Shown: in pieces, positions 1 to 6,326 of the stretch | How the letters are laid out: every line of letters starts with the position of its first letter | How positions within the stretch are numbered: the stretch's first letter is position 1 | From: JBFLVQ01 sp040758525 | Lineage (GTDB): Bacteria; Acidobacteriota; Blastocatellia; Chloracidobacteriales; JADJPF01 | Length of the DNA stretch: 17,263 bases | NCBI GenBank assembly: GCA_040758525.1 | Contig: JBFLVQ010000122.1 | Location: 1 to 17,263 of the forward strand | Reading direction: 5' to 3' | The notes under the pieces: model-generated | The model's input: only the letters and a program-made list of their open reading frames with translations | The model's database searches: none | What the model was told of the DNA's origin: nothing | Position numbers and translations under genes: made by a program

Positions 1-1
1 T

Positions 2-277
2 TCCAAGACTTGCCATGCTTGCAAGCTGGTCAAAGAGTCGAATCGCAAGATCAGAGGCTTTTATCAATGCCAATGTGGCTTCGCAGTGCAAGCTGATATA
101 AATGGCGCTGCCAATATCTTTGAATCTTACTTCAAGGTATCTCCGATAAGGAGTAGTGGGGCTGTGGCTGCCCCCCTAGTCTTGCCGATCCGTTTGGGTC
201 GTCATATGGTCTACAAATCGGTATCCCATACTATCCCTATTGCTAATGCTGTTTCCTGCTCGGTTGGGGCTGCTTAA
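2..277 (+). CDS. tnpB: TnpB-type RNA-guided nuclease of an IS200/IS605 element, 3' part only
   Basis: The open frame enters from the window edge and ends at TAA 275-277, so only about 91 C-terminal residues are visible. They begin SKTCHACKLV, followed by YQCQCGF and QADINGAANI. CxxC followed by CxC is the zinc ribbon of TnpB/Fanzor proteins. The aspartate at 95-97 in ADINGAANI is the third RuvC catalytic acid. TnpB is an omega-RNA-guided DNA nuclease carried by IS605 and IS1341-like elements. A tail of about 55 residues (SSGAVAAPLV, IRLGRHMVYK) follows the last catalytic residue, as in some family members. The internal ATG at 86 is not a real start, because the zinc ribbon lies upstream in the same frame. 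Whether the full gene is intact, and whether a tnpA gene is present, cannot be seen. Confidence 0.88.
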   Translation, partial: SKTCHACKLVKESNRKIRGFYQCQCGFAVQADINGAANIFESYFKVSPIRSSGAVAAPLVLPIRLGRHMVYKSVSHTIPIANAVSCSVGAA

Positions 278-324
278 GTGCTGCACCAGGGATGCCCTTC
301 TATTTATTGAAGGGAGGAAGTCAC
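200..324 (+). ncRNA. Probable omega-RNA (reRNA) scaffold at the tnpB 3' end
   Basis: In IS200/IS605 elements the guide RNA of TnpB overlaps the 3' end of tnpB and runs through the right end, with the guide copied from the flanking DNA. The arrangement fits here: coding end at 277, hairpin at 295-314, then a short tail. The 5' limit given is arbitrary. If the boundary near 324 is right, the guide would start in the sequence ttaagttatgacatcacagg that leads into the glycosyltransferase ribosome site. Inferred from family knowledge; no RNA evidence. Confidence 0.4.
295..314 (+). repeat. Subterminal hairpin of the element's right end
   Basis: Perfect 6-bp stem cccttc (295-300) and gaaggg (309-314) around the 8-base loop tatttatt. 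Such imperfect palindromes are the TnpA recognition structures of IS200/IS605 ends and part of the omega-RNA fold. No T-run follows, so it is unlikely to be a terminator. Confidence 0.6.
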
Positions 325-341
325 TTAAGTTATGACATCAC

Positions 342-347
342 AGGAGG
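342..347 (+). promoter_or_regulatory. Strong ribosome binding site fixing a TTG start
   Basis: A perfect AGGAGG lies six bases before TTG at 354-356. No ATG lies at suitable spacing, and the protein started here begins with a normal GT4 N-terminal strand, so this site decides the start. Confidence 0.8.
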
Positions 348-353
348 AATCGC

Positions 354-1508
354 TTGCGCCGCCTCTGCTTCATTTGTGAGAGTGGTACAGATGTGCGCAT
401 TATTGATGGTTTAAGTCGACATTTCCGTCTCACAGTATTGGTGAGGCCAGCTTTTGGTGATCGTGCTATCAATTGGCAGTATGAAGGTGACGCACCTTTA
501 GAGGTACTTGCTGGTCCTCCTGGACGGCTGACTTTTACGCTCTATGTCTTGCGCTGGCTGGTCTCACAATCAGGCAATATCGATATTGTATTAGTACAAA
601 ACTATGGCTTGGCCGCGCTGGCTGCCAATCTTGCCCGTCTGGTTACTGGTCTGCCTACTTTACTCTTTGTCTGTAGCCCCAATATAGAATATTTCCGCTG
701 CCGTTATCGGAAAAGCGAGATTTCGCTGCCCAGTTATTTGACCGGTCTGATGGTCTTGCATTTCTGCCGCACGATCAACGCACTTTTGACAGAGCGCTAT
801 GTCGTGCTCAGCCATTACCTAGCAGGGGTAGTAGCAGGTAATGGTCAAGCGCGTGCTGCGGTAATTCCTATTTATGGCGTTGATACTAGGCGCTTCCATC
901 CTGTCACAGCCGAGCAGAAGATCGCGCTACGTCGTCGCTTTGGCTTACCGGAAGAGGAATTTATAATCTTCTTCTCTAGTCGTATTGCTCCTGAAAAGGA
1001 TACTGAATCATTGATTGAAGCAGCTTGTCTACTGCTTGCGCGCGGCTACCGTTTTCTCTTGCTTAATCTTAGTGGTGGTTATCAGGCTTTCCTGGATAAG
1101 GCGGCGGCGGCTGGTCTAGCAGAACGGGTGTGGGCACTCGATGCTGTCCATCCTGTGCATGAGCTGCCTTACTACTATCAAGCCTCCGATCTATGTGTAC
1201 AAATATCTCTGGAAGAAGGGCTAGGGTTCTCACCCCTGGAGGCACTGGCCTGCCAACTGCCAGTCATTGCCACAGGTGTGGGTGGATTGCGAGAGACTAT
1301 TCGTGATGGTGAGACAGGCTTGACTGTACCTATACACGATGCCCAGGTGCTAGCTGATAGAATCGCCTATGCACTTGATAACCCCGAACAGATGCATATG
1401 CTTGCACAACAGGGTAGAGCTATGGTGGAGCAGCACTATCAGGCACAGGAGTGCTTCAATACCTTTGCTGCGCTGGCAGAGTCGCTGATCAAGGTGCGGT
1501 GCCGGTAA
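354..1508 (+). CDS. GT4-family glycosyltransferase
   Basis: A 384-residue protein, normal size for GT-B-fold family 4 retaining glycosyltransferases, which move a sugar from a nucleotide sugar to a glycan or lipid-linked acceptor on the cytoplasmic face of the membrane. The N-terminal acceptor half starts RLCFICESGTDVRIIDGL. The C-terminal donor half has FSSRIAPEKD, with phosphate-contacting R210 and K215, and the EX7E signature EGLGFSPLE (E288 and E296) followed by ACQLPVIATGVGGLRE. The start is TTG with a perfect Shine-Dalgarno site. The gene sits directly downstream of the TnpB element, which seems to have inserted just before its leader without damaging the N terminus. Sugar and acceptor cannot be told from the sequence. 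It is separated from the other glycosyltransferases by the propeller gene. Confidence 0.9.
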   Translation: MRRLCFICESGTDVRIIDGLSRHFRLTVLVRPAFGDRAINWQYEGDAPLEVLAGPPGRLTFTLYVLRWLVSQSGNIDIVLVQNYGLAALAANLARLVTGLPTLLFVCSPNIEYFRCRYRKSEISLPSYLTGLMVLHFCRTINALLTERYVVLSHYLAGVVAGNGQARAAVIPIYGVDTRRFHPVTAEQKIALRRRFGLPEEEFIIFFSSRIAPEKDTESLIEAACLLLARGYRFLLLNLSGGYQAFLDKAAAAGLAERVWALDAVHPVHELPYYYQASDLCVQISLEEGLGFSPLEALACQLPVIATGVGGLRETIRDGETGLTVPIHDAQVLADRIAYALDNPEQMHMLAQQGRAMVEQHYQAQECFNTFAALAESLIKVRCR

Positions 1509-1518
1509 ACCTTATAAC

Positions 1519-1560
1519 AAGGTGTATGCATCTTTTTCAAACACCTTCCATGTTTTTCTT
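1519..1560 (+). terminator. Weak candidate terminator after the first glycosyltransferase
   Basis: Seven-base perfect stem aaggtgt (1519-1525) with acacctt (1541-1547), a long 15-base loop, then a T-rich stretch tgtttttctt at 1551-1560. The T-run begins a few bases past the stem and the stem is short, so the efficiency is doubtful. Its position 10 bases after the stop codon supports the call. Confidence 0.35.
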
Positions 1561-1589
1561 GGCGAATTTTTGCGAACTAGGTGTATAAT
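1559..1589 (+). promoter_or_regulatory. Candidate sigma-70 promoter upstream of the propeller gene
   Basis: A perfect -10 box TATAAT (1584-1589) with TTGGCG (1559-1564) as a possible -35 at the long spacing of 19 bases. A transcript starting near 1596 would have a leader of about 540 bases before the ATG at 2138. The -10 match is good; the -35 match and spacing are only fair. Confidence 0.4.
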
Positions 1590-1621
1590 AGCCCATACCA
1601 TTGGTTATTAAGCTATGGGCT
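1590..1621. repeat. Inverted repeat abutting the -10 box
   Basis: Perfect 8-bp arms agcccata (1590-1597) and tatgggct (1614-1621) with a 16-base spacer. The left arm starts right after TATAAT and covers the expected transcription start, so an operator for a dimeric regulator is more natural than an RNA hairpin. Function is inferred from position alone. Confidence 0.4.
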
Positions 1622-1661
1622 GGCTAAACGGGTATCTGAAGAGTTAATGCTGAGTTGAGTT

Positions 1662-1808
1662 ATGAGGGTTCTTATGAGTGGAATATATACGGGACGCCAG
1701 CGGGGTAGATGTAAAAGTTTAGGGGACAAGCCAACCAGATATAAACTGCTATTTCAGAGCCCTATCAACAAGATATTCCATAAGCTTATAGAATTCCCTT
1801 TTTATTGA
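1662..1808 (+). CDS. Doubtful 48-residue basic small ORF
   Basis: An ATG-started frame runs 48 codons to TGA at 1806-1808, beginning MRVLMSGIYTGRQRGRCKSL and ending HKLIEFPFY. It is basic and matches no family I know. No convincing Shine-Dalgarno site precedes the ATG, and a frame of this length can arise by chance. It lies inside the putative long leader of the propeller gene, so a leader peptide is possible but unproven. Confidence 0.15.
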   Translation: MRVLMSGIYTGRQRGRCKSLGDKPTRYKLLFQSPINKIFHKLIEFPFY

Positions 1809-1908
1809 TTATTATTTGGGCACATAACGGGCGGTTAAATCGCTATATTTTGTTCTTTTATTTCGAGACTAATTGGCTATTTTATCGATCTAAAGGGCAA
1901 TAATAAGT

Positions 1909-2103
1909 ATGGCGGGAATGCCTAAGCTAGGGCGAGGTAGACCGCTCAAAGTTAAACTTATGGACTAACCTGCAGAGCGTAAGCTTGTCGGGTGGGTGTG
2001 TCCTTAGTGCCGTAAAGTTTTATCAGGTATTCAGGCCCATTATGCAATAGGAGCTGCTTCAAGGGTCAGACTTGAAGTGGTGGGATTTTACCCTAAAGAA
2101 TAA
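1909..2103 (+). pseudogene. Degenerate small zinc-finger/AT-hook-like frame with two in-frame stops
   Basis: One frame starting at ATG 1909 reads MAGMPKLGRGRPLKVKLMD, then TAA (1966-1968), then PAERKLVGWVCP, then TAG (2005-2007), then CRKVLSGIQAHYAIGAAS and VRLEVVGFYPKE to TAA (2101-2103). Ignoring the two stops gives about 62 residues with an AT-hook-like GRGRP, a W-x-C-P-x-C knuckle and a histidine ten residues after the second cysteine. Protein-like texture on both sides of both stops suggests an eroded DNA-binding protein gene. Chance is a real alternative, since each block is short and no strong ribosome site is seen. Confidence 0.3.
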
Positions 2104-2117
2104 TGAGTTCCTGACCT
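2057..2117 (+). promoter_or_regulatory. Overlapping alternative hairpins before the propeller start
   Basis: A 7-bp perfect hairpin cttcaag (2057-2063) / cttgaag (2071-2077) has the loop ggtcaga. The same loop, read as gggtcag (2063-2069), can instead pair with ctgacct (2111-2117; one G-U pair), ten bases before the Shine-Dalgarno site. The two pairings exclude each other, as in translational attenuators and riboswitch expression platforms. This is a reading of complementarity only. Confidence 0.3.
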
Positions 2118-2126
2118 GTGCCATCT

Positions 2127-2133
2127 AAGGAGG
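2127..2133 (+). promoter_or_regulatory. Strong ribosome binding site of the propeller gene
   Basis: AAGGAGG ends four bases before the ATG at 2138-2140. It is one of the best anti-16S matches in the window and fixes the start. Confidence 0.8.
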
Positions 2134-2137
2134 ATAG

Positions 2138-4198
2138 ATGAGAAGAAGACTAGTTATTATTTTAGCGCTTACCCTGATGTTGTTGTTGACGGTGCAACTG
2201 AACTTGCCAGGAACTGGCGGCACTAGCTGGTCGTTGACGACAACAGAAGTCTCAGCGCAATCGGCACCGGTATTTCTCTACACTAATAATGAGCATGGCG
2301 GCTTAGGCAATTTCGCCGACATCACTGGATTCAGTGTGCCAGCCAATGGTGTCTTGAGTATGATTGCCGGATCGCCATTTCCCAGAAACGCTAATGCCAA
2401 TCTAATACCAAACAGTCCAACAAGTCTGGCAATTAACCCAACGGCCAATTTCCTTTATGCCTCGAATGGCTTAGACGGCACAATCAGCGCATTTGCTGTC
2501 AATGCCACTACTGGTATGCTTACACAAGTTGCCGGATCGCCATTTCCCGCTGGTGGTGCTAACCCAGGCGGTTTGGCGATTAGTCCCCAAGGTACATTAC
2601 TCTTTGCTGCCAATGCCGATTCCAACACAATAACCTCGTTCACCATTAATACAATGACGGGTGCACTTACCCAAACCGGTACAATAGCTACGCCAAACGA
2701 TCCTCTTACATTAGTAGTTAACAATACTGGTACAGTACTTTATGCGTCGATCTTTAATGATGGCAACACAGGTAGCATCTGCGCCTACACAATTGGCGCT
2801 AATGGTGTGTTGACGACGATCGGTTCTTTCCCTGCTGGTGCAGGTCCCAATGGGATTGTAGTAAGTCCGACCGGCGGCAATGTCTATGTTGTTAATCAGA
2901 ACACACAAGATCTACGTTCTTATCAGGTTAATGCAGGTGGCAGCTTAACTCTATTGGCTACCACACCTTTTGGCGGTGCTGGCAATGTCTTTCCAGTCGG
3001 TGCAGCAATCAGTCCTGGTAATCCTAATCTGCTATTTGCTGCTGCATCCATTTCTGACACGGTACATGTTTTTAATGTCAGTAATCCGGCTGCGCCGGTA
3101 CAGGTTGCTGGCTCACCAGTCGCTTCTGGTAGTGCCGGTCCCTTCGGCATTGAAGCTAATAATGCTGCTACACTGCTCTATGTTACCAATCTCTTTGGTA
3201 ATACAATCAGCGGATTCACAATTGGTGCTGGCGGTACATTAACACCAATTGCTGGTTCACCTTTCGCTAATGTGCCAAGTGCTTCTGGAGTAGGGGCACG
3301 GCCTAGTAGTGCACAACTCTTTATAGGTGCCCAACCAGCCCCACCGCCGGGTAATGGTATCACTTGTCTACCAACTCTGTTTGCCACCGATACAAACAAT
3401 AACCGTATACAGTTCTCGACCGATCAAGGTTCAACTTGGACCGTACGTGGCTCTGTAGGCAGCAATCCAGGTCAGTTCCGCTTGCCAGAAGATATCTCTT
3501 CGGACGGCCTCAATACCATTCTGGTTGCTGATACAGGCAATAATCGTGTACAGCGTTCAACCAATAATGGTATGACTTTTAGTGTTGTTAGCACTGGCAC
3601 GGTGAGTATACCACAAGGTGTCCATCTAGATCCTTCCACCGGTTTTATCTATGTTAGTGATACAGGTAACAGCCGTATCTTGCGTTCAACCGACGGAGGT
3701 GCGACCTTCAGTGTGCTAGTTACTTCTGCCACAGTTAACAAGCCGCAGGGTATTCGTACCGATCTATCAGGTTTTATCTATGTTGCTGACACAGGCAATA
3801 GCCGTGTGTTGCGCTCGACAGATGGTGGACTGACCTTTGGTGTCTTCATTCCGTCTAGTCCGCCTACTGGCACGCCACCAGCAAATACTGTTAAGTCGCC
3901 AGAAGGTATTGCGATCGGCTGTATGGGTCAAATCCTAATTGCTGACTCAGGTAATAGCCGTATATTACTCTCGACCAATGGTGGAGCATCCTTCACCGTA
4001 GTAGCTTCTGCTACCGCAGGGCTACTAAGAGTAAATATTCCAGAGGGGGTCGCCTTTACCACGATGTCTGCTTTTGTTGCTGATAGCAGAAACAATCGTA
4101 TATTACGCTCAGGCGATGGCGGCAACTCCTTTACACTTGTTGTTGCTGGAGGAGGATTTGGGCCAGGTCAATTCGCTCAACCGAGCGGCCTACGTTAA
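2138..4198 (+). CDS. Secreted two-domain beta-propeller: lactonase-like 7-blade plus hybrid NHL/Asp-box 6-blade
   Basis: A 686-residue protein with a signal peptide (basic MRRR, leucine-rich core, likely cleavage near EVSA at residue 40). Residues 45-398 hold seven blades, each with a YVTN-type strand (FLYTNNE, FLYASNG, LFAANAD, LYASIFN, VYVVNQN, LFAAASI, LYVTNLF) and recurring AGSPFP turns, like the lactonase/YVTN family. After the linker APPPGNG, residues 413-686 hold six units that fuse an NHL-type strand (VADTGNNRV) directly to an Asp-box (STDGGATF); Asp-boxes lie at 427, 474, 517, 560, 612 and 658. The C-terminal PGQFAQPSGL repeats PGQFRLPED near 444, as expected if the ring is closed by both ends. 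No catalytic residues or anchor are evident, so a binding or scaffold role outside the cytoplasm is likelier than an enzyme. It has its own ribosome site and terminator. Confidence 0.8.
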   Translation: MRRRLVIILALTLMLLLTVQLNLPGTGGTSWSLTTTEVSAQSAPVFLYTNNEHGGLGNFADITGFSVPANGVLSMIAGSPFPRNANANLIPNSPTSLAINPTANFLYASNGLDGTISAFAVNATTGMLTQVAGSPFPAGGANPGGLAISPQGTLLFAANADSNTITSFTINTMTGALTQTGTIATPNDPLTLVVNNTGTVLYASIFNDGNTGSICAYTIGANGVLTTIGSFPAGAGPNGIVVSPTGGNVYVVNQNTQDLRSYQVNAGGSLTLLATTPFGGAGNVFPVGAAISPGNPNLLFAAASISDTVHVFNVSNPAAPVQVAGSPVASGSAGPFGIEANNAATLLYVTNLFGNTISGFTIGAGGTLTPIAGSPFANVPSASGVGARPSSAQLFIGAQPAPPPGNGITCLPTLFATDTNNNRIQFSTDQGSTWTVRGSVGSNPGQFRLPEDISSDGLNTILVADTGNNRVQRSTNNGMTFSVVSTGTVSIPQGVHLDPSTGFIYVSDTGNSRILRSTDGGATFSVLVTSATVNKPQGIRTDLSGFIYVADTGNSRVLRSTDGGLTFGVFIPSSPPTGTPPANTVKSPEGIAIGCMGQILIADSGNSRILLSTNGGASFTVVASATAGLLRVNIPEGVAFTTMSAFVADSRNNRILRSGDGGNSFTLVVAGGGFGPGQFAQPSGLR

Positions 4199-4224
4199 TC
4201 TTCACAACATTGGTAAACAGAATG

Positions 4225-4260
4225 TCTCCCCGTTAGTCTCTCAGCGGGGAGATTTTTTTT
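4225..4260 (+). terminator. Strong intrinsic terminator after the propeller gene
   Basis: A 10-bp stem (4225-4234 with 4243-4252, one G-U pair, G/C-rich core cccc/gggg), an 8-base loop, then eight consecutive T. It lies 26 bases after the stop codon and separates the propeller gene from the downstream glycosyltransferase operon. Confidence 0.92.
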
Positions 4261-4263
4261 GAT

Positions 4264-4293
4264 TTGATCGCGCCACACTTCTACGAGTATAAC
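4264..4293 (+). promoter_or_regulatory. Candidate sigma-70 promoter of the glycosyltransferase operon
   Basis: TTGATC (4264-4269) and TATAAC (4288-4293) are 18 bases apart, with four and five of six consensus matches. They sit between the strong terminator and the start codon at 4354, where a promoter is required. Confidence 0.5.
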
Positions 4294-4353
4294 TATTATC
4301 ATAGTCAAGTCGCAGATCAGATCTAAAGCTTTTCAGAATACCGAGTCGGGATA

Positions 4354-5541
4354 ATGATCAATCTACTTTGTGTCGATCATGTGACAAAGATACTGGGTGG
4401 GGCAGAGCTAAATCTGCTGCAATTACTTGAGCATATTGATCGCGAACAGTTTAATGTACAAGTCGCCTGTGTTGCAGATGGTGTGCTTGATCGTGAACTT
4501 TATGCTCGCCAGTTACCACGTCAGCACTTTCAGCTTTCTACTGTGATCTCTGAATACCGCTTAGTCAATCGACGGCTTGCCTTAGGTCGTGCATTGCGTG
4601 CAGCCGCAATGCTACGAGGCACAACTGATCAGTTGATCACTATTGCCAAACAAATGCAGGCTCAAGTGTTGCTTTCAGTCACTAATAAAGATCACTTTGC
4701 TGCTGGTATGGCAGCACGCCGATTGAAATGTCCGAGTGTCTGGTGGGTTAATGATATTATGAGTCGCGCCTTCTTTTCACCACTTGTATTAAGCGTGTTT
4801 AATCTAATGGCGCGCCGTTATGCAAGCCGATTGGTGGCAGTTTCTCAACAGGTAGGCAGATCCCTGCTCGATCTGGGTGTTCCTGCTGATCGTATTACAA
4901 CAATTTATAATGGTGTGGATCCTCAACTCTATCGTCGTATCGATGGTACTCCATTGCGCCGTGCGCTAGGTGTGCCAGAGACGGCACAGGTTGTCACAAT
5001 TATTGGGCGTATCACACCCTGGAAAGGGCATCAGATCTTTATTGATGCTGCCGCCGAGTTGCTACGCCAGCGCGATGATATCTACTTTTTAGTTGTAGGA
5101 GGAGTCTTTAATGAGGATCAGGCTTTTGCTGAGCAGTTGCAGATGCGTGTAAAAGAGGCCGGCTTGACCAATCATCTACACTTTCTTGCCTTCCGTAAAG
5201 ATGTTGCAGAAGTCTACTCTGCTTCTGATATTGTTGTGCACTGTTCACTTAAGCCAGAGGCCTTTGGACGTGTACTGATCGAAGCAATGTCTTGTGAAGT
5301 ACCCGTGGTAGCGGCTTGCAGTGGTGGGGTAGAAGAGATCGTTGTAGAAGGCCATCATGGCTATCTTGTCCCTATTGGGGATGTGCGCGCTTATGTCGCC
5401 GCGATTGACGCATTGCTTGCCGATCCTTTGAAGGCACGTACATTTGGTCGTACTGGCCGTGATACAGTATGTGCGCGCTTCACACTTGATCGAATGGTAA
5501 ATCAGTTTGAAAATCTACTCACTGAGACGGTAAAAAGATGA
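4354..5541 (+). CDS. GT4-family glycosyltransferase, first gene of the coupled operon
   Basis: A 395-residue GT-B-fold retaining glycosyltransferase. The N terminus has MINLLCVDHVTKILGGAELN; the GGAE loop (15-18) is the glycine-rich segment near the donor phosphates in family 4. The C-terminal domain has IIGRITPWKGH (R219, K224) and the EX7E motif EAFGRVLIE (E302, E310) followed by AMSCEVPVVAACSGGVEEIV. No transmembrane segment is evident, so it should act at the cytoplasmic membrane face on a lipid-linked or nascent glycan. The start ATG has only a weak Shine-Dalgarno site (gtcggg). The 3' end overlaps the methyltransferase start by ATGA, so the two are translationally coupled. Sugar specificity is unknown. 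Confidence 0.9.
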   Translation: MINLLCVDHVTKILGGAELNLLQLLEHIDREQFNVQVACVADGVLDRELYARQLPRQHFQLSTVISEYRLVNRRLALGRALRAAAMLRGTTDQLITIAKQMQAQVLLSVTNKDHFAAGMAARRLKCPSVWWVNDIMSRAFFSPLVLSVFNLMARRYASRLVAVSQQVGRSLLDLGVPADRITTIYNGVDPQLYRRIDGTPLRRALGVPETAQVVTIIGRITPWKGHQIFIDAAAELLRQRDDIYFLVVGGVFNEDQAFAEQLQMRVKEAGLTNHLHFLAFRKDVAEVYSASDIVVHCSLKPEAFGRVLIEAMSCEVPVVAACSGGVEEIVVEGHHGYLVPIGDVRAYVAAIDALLADPLKARTFGRTGRDTVCARFTLDRMVNQFENLLTETVKR

Positions 5542-6326
5542 TCGAATTTGAAACTATACAACTACCTCCTAGCCACCAGGTCGCAGATAATTTTGCTTAT
5601 CGATACTACTTTACTAATGAGTTTGGATTTGCCAGTTCTGCTGTGCGCCACATACGCCGTCGTCGTATAGAGATTGTCTTGGAAATGCTGGCTAATCTAC
5701 CTGCAAAAGACGTGCTTGATATAGGGTGTGGCCCTGGTGAATCATCGATATTTCTGCATCGCCATTTTGGCACTCAGGCGCGTGTGATTGGTATCGACAT
5801 TGGTTGGGAGTTTGTTGAATTAGGGACACGTATCGCTGAGGTTAACCAGATCTCTACCAAATTTTTGCGTGGCGATGCCTGTACGCTACCTTTTGCCGGT
5901 AATAGTTTCGATGTTGCCGTAACACTAGAGATGGTTGAACACATGCCAACTTGGCAGCAGTTTCTACGTGAAGCGCACAGAGTGTTAAAACCAGGTGGCA
6001 GCCTGGTTATCTCTACACCAACACGTGCTGGCTTTCATAGTTGGTTAAAACGCGCTTGGGTGCGTGCTAGAGGTCTACAGAAGACTTTCCAACAGTATAA
6101 AAAATCTGGTGATGTCTACGAGCGCTTTATTGGTCGGCGTGAGATGGCAACAGAATTATCTACAGTGGGATTTGAACGTGTTGCCGAGAAGGTGAAGATA
6201 TTTGTCTTTTCATTTCTACCAGAGCCTCTCTTTGTTATTAACCGGGCCTGCGAGCCATTATTGGAGGCGCTGCCCGGCGTTAACCAACTAGGGGTCACAG
6301 CCTTTTATCACTATCGTAAACTATGA
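5538..6326 (+). CDS. Class I SAM-dependent methyltransferase
   Basis: A 262-residue protein with the Methyltransf_11/UbiE-type fold. Motif I is VLDIGCGPGESS (59-70), which binds S-adenosylmethionine; the acidic residue after beta-2 is in IGIDIG (D87); a LEMVEHM segment lies at 130-136; and LKPGGSLVIST (150-160) is the usual post-III strand. The region after 165 has a cluster of basic and aromatic residues that may bind the acceptor. Between two glycosyltransferases and joined to both by four-base ATGA overlaps, it most likely O-methylates a sugar in the same glycan. Another acceptor, such as a lipid, cannot be excluded. Confidence 0.87.
   Translation: MIEFETIQLPPSHQVADNFAYRYYFTNEFGFASSAVRHIRRRRIEIVLEMLANLPAKDVLDIGCGPGESSIFLHRHFGTQARVIGIDIGWEFVELGTRIAEVNQISTKFLRGDACTLPFAGNSFDVAVTLEMVEHMPTWQQFLREAHRVLKPGGSLVISTPTRAGFHSWLKRAWVRARGLQKTFQQYKKSGDVYERFIGRREMATELSTVGFERVAEKVKIFVFSFLPEPLFVINRACEPLLEALPGVNQLGVTAFYHYRKL

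Larger units (their letters stand above)
2..324 (+). mobile_element. Right-hand part of an IS200/IS605-family (IS1341-like) element
   Basis: The tnpB 3' end is followed at once by a non-coding segment with the usual right-end layout of IS605 elements: a short subterminal hairpin (295-300 with 309-314) and then a short G/A-rich tail, ggaggaagtcac. I place the boundary near 324 by analogy with other right ends; no left end is in the window to confirm it. These elements make no target-site duplication, so the edge cannot be read from repeats. The glycosyltransferase gene begins only 30 bases further on, with an intact Shine-Dalgarno site. Confidence 0.6.
1509..2137. other. 629-bp gap: structured leader with an eroded reading frame
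   Basis: This is the only long stretch without a convincing gene. From left to right it holds the weak terminator, a promoter-like element (1559-1589), an 8-bp inverted repeat next to the -10 box (1590-1621), a 48-codon ORF of doubtful reality (1662-1808), an AT-rich palindromic segment near 1776-1800, a degenerate frame with two internal stops (1909-2103), and overlapping hairpins just before the propeller gene (2057-2117). I looked for cyclic-di-GMP and other riboswitch signatures and found none that held up. Confidence 0.6.

Noticed and set aside
86..277. Free-standing 63-residue ORF starting at ATG 86
   Set aside because: It is the tail of the TnpB frame, which is open to the window edge and carries the zinc ribbon upstream of this ATG.
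354..460. Truncation of the first glycosyltransferase by the TnpB element
   Set aside because: The protein begins with a complete GT4 first strand (RLCFICESGTDVRIIDGL) after a perfect ribosome site, so the N terminus looks intact despite the TTG start.
1680..1740. Cyclic-di-GMP riboswitch resemblance (gggacgccagcgggg and ggggacaagcc)
   Set aside because: The segments look superficially like GEMM core strings, but the order, spacing and flanking helices do not match, and no receptor-loop pairing could be drawn.
1776..1805. Terminator around the palindrome ataagcttat followed by cccttttt
   Set aside because: The stem is A/T-rich with a mismatch and the T-run starts several bases away. It is too weak to list as a terminator.
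2455..3399. Several minus-strand ORFs of 65-89 residues within the propeller gene
   Set aside because: They are reverse-strand shadows caused by regular repeats in the propeller coding sequence; none has a start signal or a recognisable domain.
3378..4130. Repeat array that might be read as CRISPR-like
   Set aside because: The periodic similarity is at the protein level, with diverged DNA and no constant repeat or spacer length. It reflects propeller blades in an open frame.
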